Shown: positions 11,441-24,639 of the stretch, in pieces
How positions within the stretch are numbered: position 1 is the stretch's first letter
Layout: each line of letters begins with the position of its first letter
Source: Auanema rhodensis
Lineage: Eukaryota > Nematoda > Chromadorea > Rhabditida > Rhabditidae
Assembly: GCA_964057225.1 (NCBI GenBank)
Contig: OZ059894.1
Span: 24,210,476-24,274,475, forward strand
Direction of reading: 5' to 3'
DNA length: 64,000 nucleotides
Notes under the pieces: generated by a model
Databases searched by the model: none
Seen by the model: the letters and a program-made list of their open reading frames with translations, nothing else
Told to the model about the DNA's origin: nothing
Translations under genes and position numbers: made by a program

Positions 11441-13728
11441 TTAGTCTAAAAACAAATTTTTATTGATATTGGTTCATGATAACCATGACTTTGAAGTTTA
11501 CGTGAACTTTAATTTATGCTAATTAAATGTACACTTGATGTGCACTTGGTATGTAACTCGCTTCACGTGTAAGATAAAGAGATGCGGTTTTCAAAATTAG
11601 ATTCCCCATGTCCATATTAGTCTAAAAACAAATTTTTATTGATATTGGTGCATGGTAACCATGACTTTGAAATTTACGTGAATTTTAATTTATGCTAATT
11701 AAATGTACACGTGATGTGCACTTGGTATGTAACTAGCTTCACGTGAAAGATAAAGAGATGCGGTTTTCAAAATTAGATTCCCTATGTCCATATTAGTCTA
11801 AAAACAAATTTTTATTGATATTGGTGCATGGTAACCATGACTTTGAAATTTACGTGAACTTCAATTTATGCTAATTAAATGTACACGTGATGTGCACTTG
11901 GTATGTAACTCGCTTCACGTGAAAGATAAAGAGATGCGGTTTTCAAAATTAGATTCCCCATGTCCATATTAGTCTAAAAACAAATTTTTATTGATATTGG
12001 TGCATGGTAACCATGACTTTGAAATTTACGTGAACTTTAATTTATGCTAATTAAATGTACACGTGATGTGCACTTGGTATGTAACTCGCTTCACGTGAAA
12101 GATAAAGAGATGCGGTTTTCAAAATTAGATTCCCCATGTCCATATTAGTCTAAAAACAAATTTTTATTGATATTGGTTCATGGTAACCATGACTTTGAAA
12201 TTTACGTGAACTTTAATTTATGCTAATTAAATGTACACGTGATGTGCACTTGGTATGTAACTCGCTTCACGTGAAAGATAAAGAGATGCGGTTTTCAAAA
12301 TTAGATTCCCCATGTTCATATTAGTCTAAAAACAAATTTTTATTGATATTGGTTCATGGTAACCATGACTTTGAAATTTACGTGAACTTTAATTTATGCT
12401 AATTAAATGTACACGTGATGTGCACTTGGTATGTAACTCGCTTCACGTGAAAGATAAAGAGATGCGGTTTTCAAAATTAGATTCCCCATGTCCATATTAG
12501 TCTAAAAACAAATTTTTATTGATATTGGTTCATGATAACCATGACTTTGAAGTTTACGTGAACTTTAATTTATGCTAATTAAATGTACACTTGATGTGCA
12601 CTTGGTATGTAACTCGCTTCACGTGTAAGATAAAGAGATGCGGTTTTCAAAATTAGATTCCCCATGTCCATATTAGTCTAAAAACAAATTTTTATTGATA
12701 TTGGTGCATGGTAACCATGACTTTGAAATTTACGTGAATTTTAATTTATGCTAATTAAATGTACACGTGATGTGCACTTGGTATGTAACTAGCTTCACGT
12801 GAAAGATAAAGAGATGCGGTTTTCAAAATTAGATTCCCTATGTCCATATTAGTCTAAAAACAAATTTTTATTGATATTGGTGCATGGTAACCATGACTTT
12901 GAAATTTACGTGAACTTTAATTTATGCTAATTAAATGTACACGTGATGTGCACTTGGTATGTAACTCGCTTCACGTGAAAGATAAAGAGATGCGGTTTTC
13001 AAAATTAGATTCCCCATGTTCATATTAGTCTAAAAACAAATTTTTATTGATATTGGTTCATGGTAACCATGACTTTGAAATTTACGTGAACTTTAATTTA
13101 TGCTAATTAAATGTACACGTGATGTGCACTTGGTATGTAACTCGCTTCACGTGAAAGATAAAGAGATGCGGTTTTCAAAATTAGATTCCCCATGTCCATA
13201 TTAGTCTAAAAACAAATTTTTATTGATATTGGTTCATGATAACCATGACTTTGAAGTTTACGTGAACTTTAATTTATGCTAATTAAATGTACACTTGATG
13301 TGCACTTGGTATGTAACTCGCTTCACGTGTAAGATAAAGAGATGCGGTTTTCAAAATTAGATTCCCCATGTCCATATTAGTCTAAAAACAAATTTTTATT
13401 GATATTGGTGCATGGTAACCATGACTTTGAAATTTACGTGAATTTTAATTTATGCTAATTAAATGTACACGTGATGTGCACTTGGTATGTAACTAGCTTC
13501 ACGTGAAAGATAAAGAGATGCGGTTTTCAAAATTAGATTCCCTATGTCCATATTAGTCTAAAAACAAATTTTTATTGATATTGGTGCATGGTAACCATGA
13601 CTTTGAAATTTACGTGAACTTCAATTTATGCTAATTAAATGTACACGTGATGTGCACTTGGTATGTAACTCGCTTCACGTGAAAGATAAAGAGATGCGGT
13701 TTTCAAAATTAGATTCCCCATGTCCATA
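11441..13728 (+). repeat. 20-monomer-offset segmental duplication, copy 2
   Basis: Second copy of 7921-10208. D monomers lie at 11441, 12497 and 13201, each followed by an E monomer. It ends the region in which full D monomers occur. The next monomer, at 13729, keeps only G39A of the D markers, suggesting a recombinant. Confidence 0.82.
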
Positions 13729-14256
13729 TTAGTCTAAAAACAAATTTTTATTGATATTGGTTCATGATAACCATGACTTTGAAATTTACGTGAACTTTAA
13801 TTTATGCTAATTAAATGTACACGTGATGTGCACTTGGTATGTAACTCGCTTCACGTGAAAGATAAAGAGATGCGGTTTTCAAAATTAGATTCTCCATGTC
13901 CATATTAGTCTAAAAACAAATTTTTATTGATATTGGTTCATGGTAACCATGACTTTGAAATTTACGTGAACTTTAATTTATGCTAATTAAATGTACACGT
14001 GATGTGCACTTGGTATGTAACTCGCTTCACGTGAAAGATAAAGAGATGCGGTTTTTAAAGTTAGATTCCCCATGTCCATATTAGTCTAAAAACAAATTTT
14101 TATTGATATTGGTTCATGGTAACCATGACTTTGAAATTTACGTGAACTTTAATTTATGCTAATTAAATGTACACGTGATGTGCACTTGGTATGTAACTCG
14201 CTTCACGTGAAAGATAAAGAGATGCGGTTTTCAAAATTAGATTCCCCATGTCCATA

Positions 14257-15664
14257 TTAGTCTAAAAACAAATTTTTATTGATATTGGTGCATGGTAACC
14301 ATGACTTTGAAATTTACGTGAACTTTAATTTATGCTAAATAAATGTACACGTGATGTGCACTTGGTATGTAACTCGCTTCACGTGAAAGATAAAGAGATT
14401 CGGTTTTCAAAATTAGATTCCCCATGTCCATATTAGTCTAAAAACTAATTTTTATTGATATTGGTTCATGGTAACCATGACTTTGAAATTTACGTGAACT
14501 TTAATTTATGCTAATTAAATGTACACGTGATGTGCACTTGGTATGTATTTCGCTTCACGTGAAAGATAAAGAGATGCGGTTTTCAAAATTAGATTCCCCA
14601 TGTCCATATTAGTCTAAAAACAAATTTTTATTGATATTGGTTCATGGTAACCATGACTTTGAAATTTACGTGAACTTTAATTTATGCTAATTAAATGTAC
14701 ACGTGATGTGCACTTGGTATGTATTTCGCTTCAAGTGAAAGATAAAGAGATGCGGTTTTCAAAATTAGATTCCCCATGTCCATATTAGTCTAAAAACAAA
14801 TTTTTATTGATATTGGTTCATGGTAACCATGACTTTGAAATTTACGTGAACTTTAATTTATGCTAATTAAATGTACACGTGATGTGCACTTGGTATGTAT
14901 TTCGCTTCACGTGAAAGATAAAGAGATGCGGTTTTCAAAATTAGATTCCCCATGTCCATATTAGTCTAAAAACAAATTTTTATTGATATTGGTGCATGGT
15001 AACCATGACTTTGAAATTTACGTGAATTTTAATTTATGCTAATTGAATGTACACGTGATGTGCACTTGGTATGTAACTAGCTTCACGTGAAAGATAAAGA
15101 GATGCGGTTTTCAAAATTAGATTCCCCATGTCCATATTAGTCTAAAAACAAATTTTTATTGATATTGGTTCATGGTAACCATGACTTTGAAATTTACGTG
15201 AACTTTAATTTATGCTAATTAAATGTACACGTGATGTGCACTTGGTATGTAACTCGCTTCACGTGAAAGATAAAGAGATGCGGTTTTCAAAATTAGATTC
15301 CCCATGTCCATATTAGTCTAAAAACAAATTTTTATTGATATTGGTTCATGGTAACCATGACTTTGAAATTTACGTGAACTTTAATTTATGCTAATTAAAT
15401 GTACACGTGATGTGCACTTGGTATGTAACTCGCTTCACGTGAAAGATAAAGAGATGCGGTTTTCAAAATTAGATTCCCTATGTCCATATTAGTCTAAAAA
15501 CAAATTTTTATTGATATTGGTTCATGGTAACCATGACTTTGAAATTTACGTGAACTTTAATTTATGCTAATTAAATGTACACGTGATGTGCACTTGGTAT
15601 GTAACTCGTTTCACGTGAAAGATAAAGAGATGCGGTTTTCAAAATTAGATTCCCCATGTCCATA
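14257..15664 (+). repeat. 24-monomer-offset segmental duplication, copy 2
   Basis: Second copy of 10033-11440, sharing the GTATTTCGC triplet and the AATTGAATG monomer. Private changes here include CTAAATAAATG in the first monomer, AAACTAATTT in the second, and ACTCGTTTC in the last. The last E monomer of the window, at 14961, is inside it. Confidence 0.82.
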
Positions 15665-17424
15665 TTAGTCTAAAAACAAATTTTTATTGATATTGGTGCA
15701 TGGTAACCATGACTTTGAAATTTACGTGAACTTTAATTTATGCTAATTAAATGTACACGTGATGTGCACTTGGTATGTAACTCGCTTCACGTGAAAGATA
15801 AAGAGATGCGGTTTTCAAAATTAGATTCCCCATGTCCATATTAGTCTAAAAACAAATTTTTATTGATATTGGTTCATGGTAACCATGACTTTGAAATTTA
15901 CGTGAACTTTAATTTATGCTAATTAAATGTACACGTGATGTGCACTTGGTATGTAACTCGCTTCACGTGAAAGATAAAGAGATGCGGTTTTCAAAATTAG
16001 ATTCCCCATGTCCATATTAGTCTAAAAACAAATTTTTATTGATATTGGTTCATGGTAACCATGACTTTGAAATTTACGTGAACTTTAATTTATGCTAATT
16101 AAATGTACACGTGTTGTGCACTTGGTATGTAACTCGCTTCACGTGAAAGATAAAGAGATGCGGTTTTCAAAATTAGATTCCCCATGTCCATATTAGTCTA
16201 AAAACAAATTTTTATTGATATTGGTGCATGGTAACCATGACTTTGAAATTTACGTGAACTTTAATTTATGCTAATTAAATGTACACGTGATGTGCACTTG
16301 GTATGTAACTCGCTTCACGTGAAAGATAAAGAGATGCGGTTTTCAAAATTAGATTCCCCATGTCCATATTAGTCTAAAAACAAATTTTTATTGATATTGG
16401 TTCATGGTAACCATGACTTTGAAATTTACGTGAACTTTAATTTATGCTAATTAAATGTACACGTGATGTGCACTTGGTATGTAACTCGCTTCACGTGAAA
16501 GATAAAGAGATGCGGTTTTCAAAATTAGATTCCCCATGTCCATATTAGTCTAAAAACAAATTTTTATTGATATTGGTTCATGGTAACCATGACTTTGAAA
16601 TTTACGTGAACTTTAATTTATGCTAATTAAATGTACACGTGTTGTGCACTTGGTATGTAACTCGCTTCACGTGAAAGATAAAGAGATGCGGTTTTCAAAA
16701 TTAGATTCCCCATGTCCATATTAGTCTAAAAACAAATTTTTATTGATATTGGTGCATGGTAACCATGACTTTGAAATTTACGTGAACTTTAATTTATGCT
16801 AATTAAATGTACACGTGATGTGCCCTCGGTATGTAACTCGCTTCACGTGAAAGATAAAGAGATGCGGTTTTCAAAATTAGATTCCCCATGTCCATATTAG
16901 TCTAAAAACAAATTTTTATTGATATTGGTGCATGGTAACCATGACTTTGAAATTTACGTGAACTTTAATTTATGCTAATTAAATGTACACGTGATGTGCA
17001 CTTGGTATGTAACTCGCTTCACGTGAAAGATAAAGAGATGCGGTTTTCAAAATTAGATTCCCCATGTCCATATTAGTCTAAAAACAAATTTTTATTGATA
17101 TTGGTTCATGGTAACCATGACTTTGAAATTTACGTGAACTTCAATTTATGCTAATTAAATGTACACGTGATGTGCACTTGGTATGTAACTCGCTTCACGT
17201 GAAAGATGAAGAGATGCGGTTTTCAAAATTAGATTTCCTATGTCCATATTAGTCTAAAAACAAATTTTTATTGATATTGGTTCATGGTAACCATGACTTT
17301 GAAATTTACGTGAACTTTAATTTATGCTAATTAAATGTACACGTGATGTGCACTTGGTATGTAACTCGCTTCACGTGAAAGATAAAGAGATGCGGTTTTC
17401 AAAATTAGATTCCCCATGTCCATA
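15489..17424 (+). repeat. 13-monomer-offset duplication, copy 1
   Basis: Eleven monomers recur at 17777-19712, offset 2288 bp. Markers: ACTCGTTTC in the first monomer, A98T (GTGTTGTGC) at 16017 and 16545 matching 18305 and 18833, A104C with T107C (GCCCTCGG) at 16721 matching 19009, and a T70C/A136G monomer ending in TTTCCTATG at 17073 matching 19361. GCCCTTGG in the monomer at 17953 and CATTTTAG near 18303 are private to the second copy. Confidence 0.83.
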
Positions 17425-17776
17425 TTAGTCTAAAAACAAGTTTTTATTGATATTGGTTCATGGTAACCATGACTTTGAAATTTACGTGAACTTTAATTTA
17501 TGCTAATCAAATGTACACGTGATGTGCACTTGGTATGTAACTCGCTTCACGTAAAAGATAAAGAGATGCGGTTTTCAAAATTAGATTCCCCATGTCCATA
17601 TTAGTCTAAAAACAAATTTTTATTGATATTGGTTCATGGTAACCATGACTTTGAAATTTACGTGAACTTTAATTTATGCTAATTAAATGTACACGTGATG
17701 TGCACTTGGTATGTAACTCGCTTCACGTGAAAGATAAAGAGATGCGGTTTTCAAAATTAGATTCCCCATGTCCATA

Positions 17777-19712
17777 TTAGTCTAAAAACAAATTTTTATT
17801 GATATTGGTTCATGGTAACCATGACTTTGAAATTTACGTGAACTTTAATTTATGCTAATTAAATGTACACGTGATGTGCACTTGGTATGTAACTCGTTTC
17901 ACGTGAAAGATAAAGAGATGCGGTTTTCAAAATTAGATTCCCCATGTCCATATTAGTCTAAAAACAAATTTTTATTGATATTGGTGCATGGTAACCATGA
18001 CTTTGAAATTTACGTGAACTTTAATTTATGCTAATTAAATGTACACGTGATGTGCCCTTGGTATGTAACTCGCTTCACGTGAAAGATAAAGAGATGCGGT
18101 TTTCAAAATTAGATTCCCCATGTCCATATTAGTCTAAAAACAAATTTTTATTGATATTGGTTCATGGTAACCATGACTTTGAAATTTACGTGAACTTTAA
18201 TTTATGCTAATTAAATGTACACGTGATGTGCACTTGGTATGTAACTCGCTTCACGTGAAAGATAAAGAGATGCGGTTTTCAAAATTAGATTCCCCATGTC
18301 CATTTTAGTCTAAAAACAAATTTTTATTGATATTGGTTCATGGTAACCATGACTTTGAAATTTACGTGAACTTTAATTTATGCTAATTAAATGTACACGT
18401 GTTGTGCACTTGGTATGTAACTCGCTTCACGTGAAAGATAAAGAGATGCGGTTTTCAAAATTAGATTCCCCATGTCCATATTAGTCTAAAAACAAATTTT
18501 TATTGATATTGGTGCATGGTAACCATGACTTTGAAATTTACGTGAACTTTAATTTATGCTAATTAAATGTACACGTGATGTGCACTTGGTATGTAACTCG
18601 CTTCACGTGAAAGATAAAGAGATGCGGTTTTCAAAATTAGATTCCCCATGTCCATATTAGTCTAAAAACAAATTTTTATTGATATTGGTTCATGGTAACC
18701 ATGACTTTGAAATTTACGTGAACTTTAATTTATGCTAATTAAATGTACACGTGATGTGCACTTGGTATGTAACTCGCTTCACGTGAAAGATAAAGAGATG
18801 CGGTTTTCAAAATTAGATTCCCCATGTCCATATTAGTCTAAAAACAAATTTTTATTGATATTGGTTCATGGTAACCATGACTTTGAAATTTACGTGAACT
18901 TTAATTTATGCTAATTAAATGTACACGTGTTGTGCACTTGGTATGTAACTCGCTTCACGTGAAAGATAAAGAGATGCGGTTTTCAAAATTAGATTCCCCA
19001 TGTCCATATTAGTCTAAAAACAAATTTTTATTGATATTGGTGCATGGTAACCATGACTTTGAAATTTACGTGAACTTTAATTTATGCTAATTAAATGTAC
19101 ACGTGATGTGCCCTCGGTATGTAACTCGCTTCACGTGAAAGATAAAGAGATGCGGTTTTCAAAATTAGATTCCCCATGTCCATATTAGTCTAAAAACAAA
19201 TTTTTATTGATATTGGTGCATGGTAACCATGACTTTGAAATTTACGTGAACTTTAATTTATGCTAATTAAATGTACACGTGATGTGCACTTGGTATGTAA
19301 CTCGCTTCACGTGAAAGATAAAGAGATGCGGTTTTCAAAATTAGATTCCCCATGTCCATATTAGTCTAAAAACAAATTTTTATTGATATTGGTTCATGGT
19401 AACCATGACTTTGAAATTTACGTGAACTTCAATTTATGCTAATTAAATGTACACGTGATGTGCACTTGGTATGTAACTCGCTTCACGTGAAAGATGAAGA
19501 GATGCGGTTTTCAAAATTAGATTTCCTATGTCCATATTAGTCTAAAAACAAATTTTTATTGATATTGGTTCATGGTAACCATGACTTTGAAATTTACGTG
19601 AACTTTAATTTATGCTAATTAAATGTACACGTGATGTGCACTTGGTATGTAACTCGCTTCACGTGAAAGATAAAGAGATGCGGTTTTCAAAATTAGATTC
19701 CCCATGTCCATA
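17777..19712 (+). repeat. 13-monomer-offset duplication, copy 2
   Basis: Second copy of 15489-17424. The two monomers between the copies (17425 and 17601) are not duplicated; the first of them has three changes of its own (ACAAGTTTT, CTAATCAAATG, CACGTAAAAG). The whole period is therefore 13 monomers with 11 clearly matched by markers. Confidence 0.83.
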
Positions 19713-20064
19713 TTAGTCTAAAAACAAATTTTTATTGATATTGGTTCATGGTAACCATGACTTTGAAATTTACGTGAACTTTAATTTATGCTAATTAAAT
19801 GTACACGTGATGTGCACTTGGTATGTAACTCGCTTCACGTGAAAGATAAAGAGATGCGGTTTTCAAAATTAGATTCCCCATGTCCATATTAGTCTAAAAA
19901 CAAATTTTTATTGATATTGGTTCATGGTAACCATGACTTTGAAATTTACGTGAACTTTAATTTATGCTAATTAAATGTACACGTGATGTGCACTTGGTAT
20001 GTAACTCGCTTCACGTGAAAGATAAAGAGATGCGGTTTTCAAAATTAGATTCCCCATGTCCATA

Positions 20065-22352
20065 TTAGTCTAAAAACAAATTTTTATTGATATTGGTTCA
20101 TGGTAACCATGACTTTGAAATTTACGTGAACTTCAATTTATGCTAATTAAATGTACACGTGATGTGCACTTGGTATGTAACTCGCTTCACGTGAAAGATG
20201 AAGAGATGCGGTTTTCAAAATTAGATTCCCTATGTCCATATTAGTCTAAAAACAAATTTTTATTGATATTGGTTCATGGTAACCATGACTTTGAAATTTA
20301 CGTGAACTTTAATTTATGCTAATTAAATGTACACGTGATGTGCACTTGGTATGTAACTCGCTTCACGTGAAAGATAAAGAGATGCGGTTTTCAAAATTAG
20401 ATTCCCCATGTCCATATTAGTCTAAAAACAAATTTTTATTGATATTGGTTCATGGTAACCATGACTTTGAAATTTACGTGAACTTCAATTTATGCTAATT
20501 AAATGTACACGTGATGTGCACTTGGTATGTAACTCGCTTCACGTGAAAGATGAAGAGATGCGGTTTTCAAAATTAGATTTCCTATGTCCATATTAGTCTA
20601 AAAACAAATTTTTATTGATATTGGTTCATGGTAACCATGACTTTGAAATTTACGTGAACTTTAATTTATGCTAATTAAATGTACACGTGATGTGCACTTG
20701 GTATGTAACTCGCTTCACGTGAAAGATAAAGAGATGCGGTTTTCAAAATTAGATTCCCCATGTCCATATTAGTCTAAAAACAAATTTTTATTGATATTGG
20801 TTCATGGTAACCATGACTTTGAAATTTACGTGAACTTTAATTTATGCTAATTAAATGTACACGTGATGTGCACTTGGTATGTAACTCGCTTCACGTGAAA
20901 GATAAAGAGATGCGGTTTTCAAAATTAGATTCCCCATGTCCATATTAGTCTAAAAACAAACTTTTATTGATATTGGTTCATGGTAACCATGACTTTGAAA
21001 TTTACGTGAACTTTAATTTATGCTAATTAAATGTACACGTGATGTGCACTTGGTATGTAACTCGCTTCACGTGAAAGATAAAGAGATGCGGTTTTCAAAA
21101 TTAGATTCCCCATGTCCATATTAGTCTAAAAACAAATTTTTATTGATATTGGTTCATGGTAACCATGACTTTGAAATTTACGTGAACTTCAATTTATGCT
21201 AATTAAATGTACACGTGATGTGCACTTGGTATGTAACTCGCTTCACGTGAAAGATGAAGAGATGCGGTTTTCAAAATTAGATTCCCTATGTCCATATTAG
21301 TCTAAAAACAAATTTTTATTGATATTGGTTCATGGTAACCATGACTTTGAAATTTACGTGAACTTTAATTTATGCTAATTAAATGTACACGTGATGTGCA
21401 CTTGGTATGTAACTCGCTTCACGTGAAAGATAAAGAGATGCGGTTTTCAAAATTAGATTCCCCATGTCCATATTAGTCTAAAAACAAATTTTTATTGATA
21501 TTGGTTCATGGTAACCATGACTTTGAAATTTACGTGAACTTCAATTTATGCTAATTAAATGTACACGTGATGTGCACTTGGTATGTAACTCGCTTCACGT
21601 GAAAGATGAAGAGATGCGGTTTTCAAAATTAGATTCCCTATGTCCATATTAGTCTAAAAACAAATTTTTATTGATATTGGTTCATGGTAACCATGACTTT
21701 GAAATTTACGTGAACTTTAATTTATGCTAATTAAATGTACACGTGATGTGCACTTGGTATGTAACTCGCTTCACGTGAAAGATAAAGAGATGCGGTTTTC
21801 AAAATTAGATTCCCCATGTCCATATTAGTCTAAAAACAAATTTTTATTGATATTGGTTCATGGTAACCATGACTTTGAAATTTACGTGAACTTTAATTTA
21901 TGCTAATTAAATGTACACGTGATGTGCACTTGGTATGTAACTCGCTTCACGTGAAAGATGAAGAGATGCGGTTTTCAAAATTAGATTCCCTATGTCCATA
22001 TTAGTCTAAAAACAAATTTTTATTGATATTGGTTCATGGTAACCATGACTTTGAAATTTACGTGAACTTTAATTTATGCTAATTAAATGTACACGTGATG
22101 TGCACTTGGTATGTAACTCGCTTCACGTGAAAGATAAAGAGATGCGGTTTTCAAAATTAGATTCCCCATGTCCATATTAGTCTAAAAACAAATTTTTATT
22201 GATATTGGTTCATGGTAACCATGACTTTGAAATTTACGTGAACTTCAATTTATGCTAATTAAATGTACACGTGATGTGCACTTGGTATGTAACTCGCTTC
22301 ACGTGAAAGATGAAGAGATGCGGTTTTCAAAATTAGATTCCCTATGTCCATA
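20065..22352 (+). repeat. stretch alternating class C and consensus monomers
   Basis: Class C monomers (T70C, A136G, C167T together) start at 20065, 20417, 21121, 21473 and 22177, mostly separated by one consensus T monomer, suggesting local dimer-like spread. The monomer at 20417 adds C164T. The one at 21825 has A136G and C167T but T at 70, a probable conversion product. The monomer at 20945 has a private ACAAACTTTT. Confidence 0.65.
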
Positions 22353-22880
22353 TTAGTCTAAAAACAAATTTTTATTGATATTGGTGCATGGTAACCATGA
22401 CTTTGAAATTTACGTGAACTTTAATTTATGCTAATTAAATGTACACGTGATGTGCACTTGGTATGTAACTCGCTTCACGTGAAAGATAAAGAGATGCGGT
22501 TTTCAAAATTAGATTCCCCATGTCCATATCAGTCTAAAAACAAATTTTTATTGATATTGGTTCATGGTAACCATGACTTTGAAATTTACGTGAACTTTAA
22601 TTTATGCTAATTAAATGTACACGTGATGTGCACTTGGTATGTAACTCGCTTCACGTGAAAGATAAAGAGATGCGGTTTTCAAAATTAGATTCCCCATGTC
22701 CATATTAGTCTAAAAACAAATTTTTATTGATATTGGTTCATGGTAACCATGACTTTGAAATTTACGTGAACTTTGATTTATGCTAATTAAATGTACACGT
22801 GATGTGCACTTGGTATGTAACTCGCTTCACGTGAAAGATAAAGAGATGCGGTTTTCAAAATTAGATTCCTCATGTCCATA

Positions 22881-24639
22881 TTAGTCTAAAAACAAATTTT
22901 TATTGATATTGGTGCATGGTAACCATGACTTTGAAATTTACGTGAACTTTAATTTATGCTAATTAAATGTACACGTGATGTGCCCTCGGTATGTAACTCG
23001 CTTCACGTGAAAGATAAAGAGATGCGGTTTTCAAAATTAGATTCCCCATGTCCATATTAGTCTAAAAACAAATTTTTATTGATATTGGTGCATGGTAACC
23101 ATGACTTTGAAATTTACGTGAACTTTAATTTATGCTAATTAAATGTACACGTGATGTGCACTTGGTATGTAACTCGCTTCACGTGAAAGATAAAGAAATG
23201 CGGTTTTCAAAATTAGATTCCCCATGTCCATATTAGTCTAAAAACAAATTTTTATTGATATTGGTGCATGGTAACCATGACTTTGAAATTTACGTGAACT
23301 TTAATTTATGCTAATTAAATGTACACGTGATGTGCACTCGGTATGTAACTCGCTTCACGTAAAAGATAAAGAGATGCGGTTTTCAAAATTAAATTTCCCA
23401 TGTCCATATTAGTCTAAAAACAAATTTTTATTGATATTGGTGCATGGTAACCATGACTTTGAAATTTACGTGAACTTTAATTTATGCTAATTAAATGTAC
23501 ACGTGATGTGCACTTGGTATGTAACTCGCTTCACGTGAAAGATAAAGAGATGCGGTTTTCAAAATTAGATTCCCCATGTCCATATTAGTCTAAAAACAAA
23601 TTTTTATTGATATTGGTTCATGGTAACCATGACTTTGAAATTTACGTGAACTTTAATTTATGCTAATTAAATGTACACGTGATGTGCACTTGGTATGTAA
23701 CTCGCTTCACGTGAAAGATAAAGAGATGCGGTTTTCAAAATTAGATTCCCCCTGTCCATATTAGTCTAAAAACAAATTTTTATTGATATTGGTTCATGGT
23801 AACCATGACTTTGAAATTTACGTGAACTTTAATTTATGCTAATTAAATGTACACGTGATGTGCACTTGGTATGTAACTCGCTTCACGTGAAAGATAAAGA
23901 GATGCGGTTTTCAAAATTAGATTCCCCATGTCCATATTAGTCTAAAAACAAATTTTATTGATATTGGTTCATGGTAACCATGACTTTGAAATTTACGTGA
24001 ACTTTAATTTATGCTAATTAAATGTACACGTGATGTGCACTTGGTATGTAACTCGCTTCACGTGAAAGATAAAGAGATGCGGTTTTCAAAATTAGATTCC
24101 CCATGTCCATATTAGTCTAAAAACAAATTTTTATTGATATTGGTGCATGGTAACCATGACTTTGAAATTTACGTGAACTTTAATTTATGCTAATTAAATG
24201 TACAAGTGATGTGCACTTGGTATGTAACTCGCTTCACGTGAAAGATAAAGAGATGCGGTTTTCAAAATTAGATTCCCCATGTCCATATTAGTCTAAAAAC
24301 AAATTTTTATTGATATTGGTTCATGGTAACCATGACTTTGAAATTTACGTGAACTTCAATTTATGCTAATTAAATGTACACGTGATGTGCACTTGGTATG
24401 TAACTCGCTTCACGTGAAAGATGAAGAGATGCGGTTTTCAAAATTAGATTCCCTATGTCCATATTAGTCTAAAAACAAATTTTTATTGATATTGGTTCAT
24501 GGTAACCATGACTTTGAAATTTACGTGAACTTTAATTTATGCTAATTAAATGTACACGTGATGTGCACTTGGTATGTAACTCGCTTCACGTGAAAGATAA
24601 AGAGATGCGGTTTTCAAAATTAGATTCCCCATGTCCATA
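22881..24639 (+). repeat. 10-monomer HOR, copy 1 (contains the only indel)
   Basis: Ten monomers immediately followed by a second copy at 24640-26399; a third is at 38192-39951. Order: GCCCTCGG monomer; GAAATGCGG monomer; CACTCGG with CACGTAAAAG and AATTAAATTTCCC; G class; CCCCCTGTCC monomer; T; T; G; class C; T. This copy is 1759 bp, one base short of 10x176, because of the missing T at 23937-24111. It also has a private GTACAAGTG in the monomer at 24112. Confidence 0.9.
23937..24111 (+). repeat. 175-bp monomer with a one-base deletion
   Basis: The T run after ACAAA has four T (23953-23956) where all neighbours have five. Every monomer start before this point is 1+176k and every start after it is shifted by minus one, through to 63888. 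The matching monomers of HOR copies 2 and 3 (25696 and 39248) have five T, so the change arose after duplication or is a homopolymer sequencing error. Confidence 0.92.

Noticed and set aside
22428-22610. Open reading frame of 60 codons on the plus strand
   Set aside because: It is satellite sequence with one stop codon lost by a private T-to-C change; the translation is of repeat DNA, there is no codon bias or domain, and sister monomers are stopped.
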